From an uncultured Pelagimonas sp. (lineage in GTDB: Bacteria; Pseudomonadota; Alphaproteobacteria; Rhodobacterales; Rhodobacteraceae): a DNA stretch of 64,000 bases. Shown one piece after another: positions 63,634-64,000 of this stretch. The stretch spans positions 1 to 64,000 of the forward strand of contig CANMIH010000018.1 of assembly GCA_947497905.1 (NCBI GenBank). The letters are read 5' to 3'. Each line of letters opens with the position of its first letter. Position 1 is the first letter of the stretch. The notes beneath the pieces were generated by a model. It searched no databases. It had not been told where the DNA came from and saw nothing but the letters and a program-made list of their open reading frames with translations. A program made the position numbers and the translations under genes.

Positions 63634-64000
63634 ATGGGCGGATTGTTGGCGGTGCTGACACCGATTGGTTGGGTGAACGAAACCCTGCTGCGCGTCGGAC
63701 GCGCGGTGGGGATCGTCGCCGTGGCACTGATGGTGACAGCCATCCTGATTCAGGTGTTTTTCCGGTATGTGCTGAACAACGCTCTGCCTTGGCCGGATGA
63801 AGCGGCCCGGTTCTGTATGTTATGGATGACGGGGTTGATGGCCCCGACAGCGTTTCGTCGTGGCGGCTTTGTCTCAATCGATATGTTGACGCTTCTGTTG
63901 CCCCGCATCGTCGGTGCTATCTTAAATCTGCTGCTTTTGAGCCTGTGTCTGGTGGTTCTGCTGGTGGCCGTCCGGATTGGCTGGGGCGAAGTCACGGGAT
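63634..64000 (+). CDS. TRAP transporter small permease (DctQ-like), cut by right edge
   Basis: 122 visible residues from ATG 63634 (GGGAGG upstream). DctQ features: a first membrane segment (VGIVAVALMVTAILIQVFFRYV), then the family motif LPWPDEAARFCMLWMTGLMA, RRGGFVSIDML and a third segment. TRAP transporters use a periplasmic binding protein (DctP) and ion gradients; the DctM and DctP genes presumably lie beyond the edge. Co-directional with smoCBA, so it may import the organosulfonate. Confidence 0.9.
   Translation, partial: MGGLLAVLTPIGWVNETLLRVGRAVGIVAVALMVTAILIQVFFRYVLNNALPWPDEAARFCMLWMTGLMAPTAFRRGGFVSIDMLTLLLPRIVGAILNLLLLSLCLVVLLVAVRIGWGEVTG

Noticed and set aside
1-64000. tRNA, rRNA, prophage or toxin-antitoxin genes
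   Set aside because: I looked for these by eye in the intergenic stretches and saw none; a covariance-model scan could not be run.

Overview
The window looks like a chromosomal segment of an alphaproteobacterium of the roseobacter group (Rhodobacterales). This rests on the mix of serine-cycle C1 genes, many ABC importers plus a TRAP transporter, SorC/LysR/GntR/BetI-type regulators, and a type I secreted repeat protein. It is an inference from gene content; there is no rRNA or other taxonomic marker here, and I found no tRNA, CRISPR array or intact mobile element.

Layout. (1) 1-6227, minus strand: a serine-cycle operon, sga-mtkA-mtkB-ppc-glyA (glyA cut by the left edge). (2) 6918-16641, plus: a CUT2 sugar/polyol importer followed by a SorC-type regulator, aldo/keto reductase, GlpD-like dehydrogenase, DhnA/LsrF-like aldolase and FGGY kinase. 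This reads as one uptake-and-catabolism unit for an unidentified polyol or sugar. (3) 17307-28008, plus: a 1712-residue repeat protein, a SapC-domain protein, a TolC-like outer membrane factor with a lipobox, a LapB-type ABC exporter and an HlyD-type adaptor, i.e. a complete type I secretion system with its substrate. (4) 28309-29625, minus: a DJ-1/PfpI remnant and an XRE-type regulator. (5) 29757-40275, plus: CocE/NonD hydrolase, a five-gene peptide importer, a YtcJ-type amidohydrolase and an MlrC/M81 peptidase. (6) 40601-46289: RND efflux pair and a small membrane protein (minus) divergent from a LysR regulator. (7) 46494-47359: a truncated amidohydrolase and a heavily deleted IS3-family element. 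(8) 47547-52822: dimethylargininase (minus) divergent from a polar amino-acid ABC importer across a twin operator, then a BetI-like regulator and a peptide-ABC remnant. (9) 53047-58746: ECF sigma factor, FecR anti-sigma factor, STN-type TonB receptor and a membrane-anchored MauG-like di-haem protein. (10) 59050-64000: Gfo/Idh/MocA oxidoreductase and GntR regulator (minus) divergent from a flavin monooxygenase, aldo/keto reductase and flavin reductase that closely match the sulfoquinovose monooxygenase trio SmoC-SmoB-SmoA, followed by the start of a TRAP transporter.

How it fits together. Most of the window is modular catabolism: each module pairs an importer with enzymes and a local regulator. 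Dimethylargininase releases dimethylamine, a possible C1 source for the serine cycle at the left end (inference). The strongest candidates for something new are the sulfoquinovose-type oxidative desulfonation locus using a TRAP importer, the two matching candidate promoters of the FecI-like sigma factor (same two blocks, same 11-bp spacer) in front of fecR and the receptor gene, the TonB-like anchor on the MauG-like protein, and the SapC gene inside a type I secretion operon.
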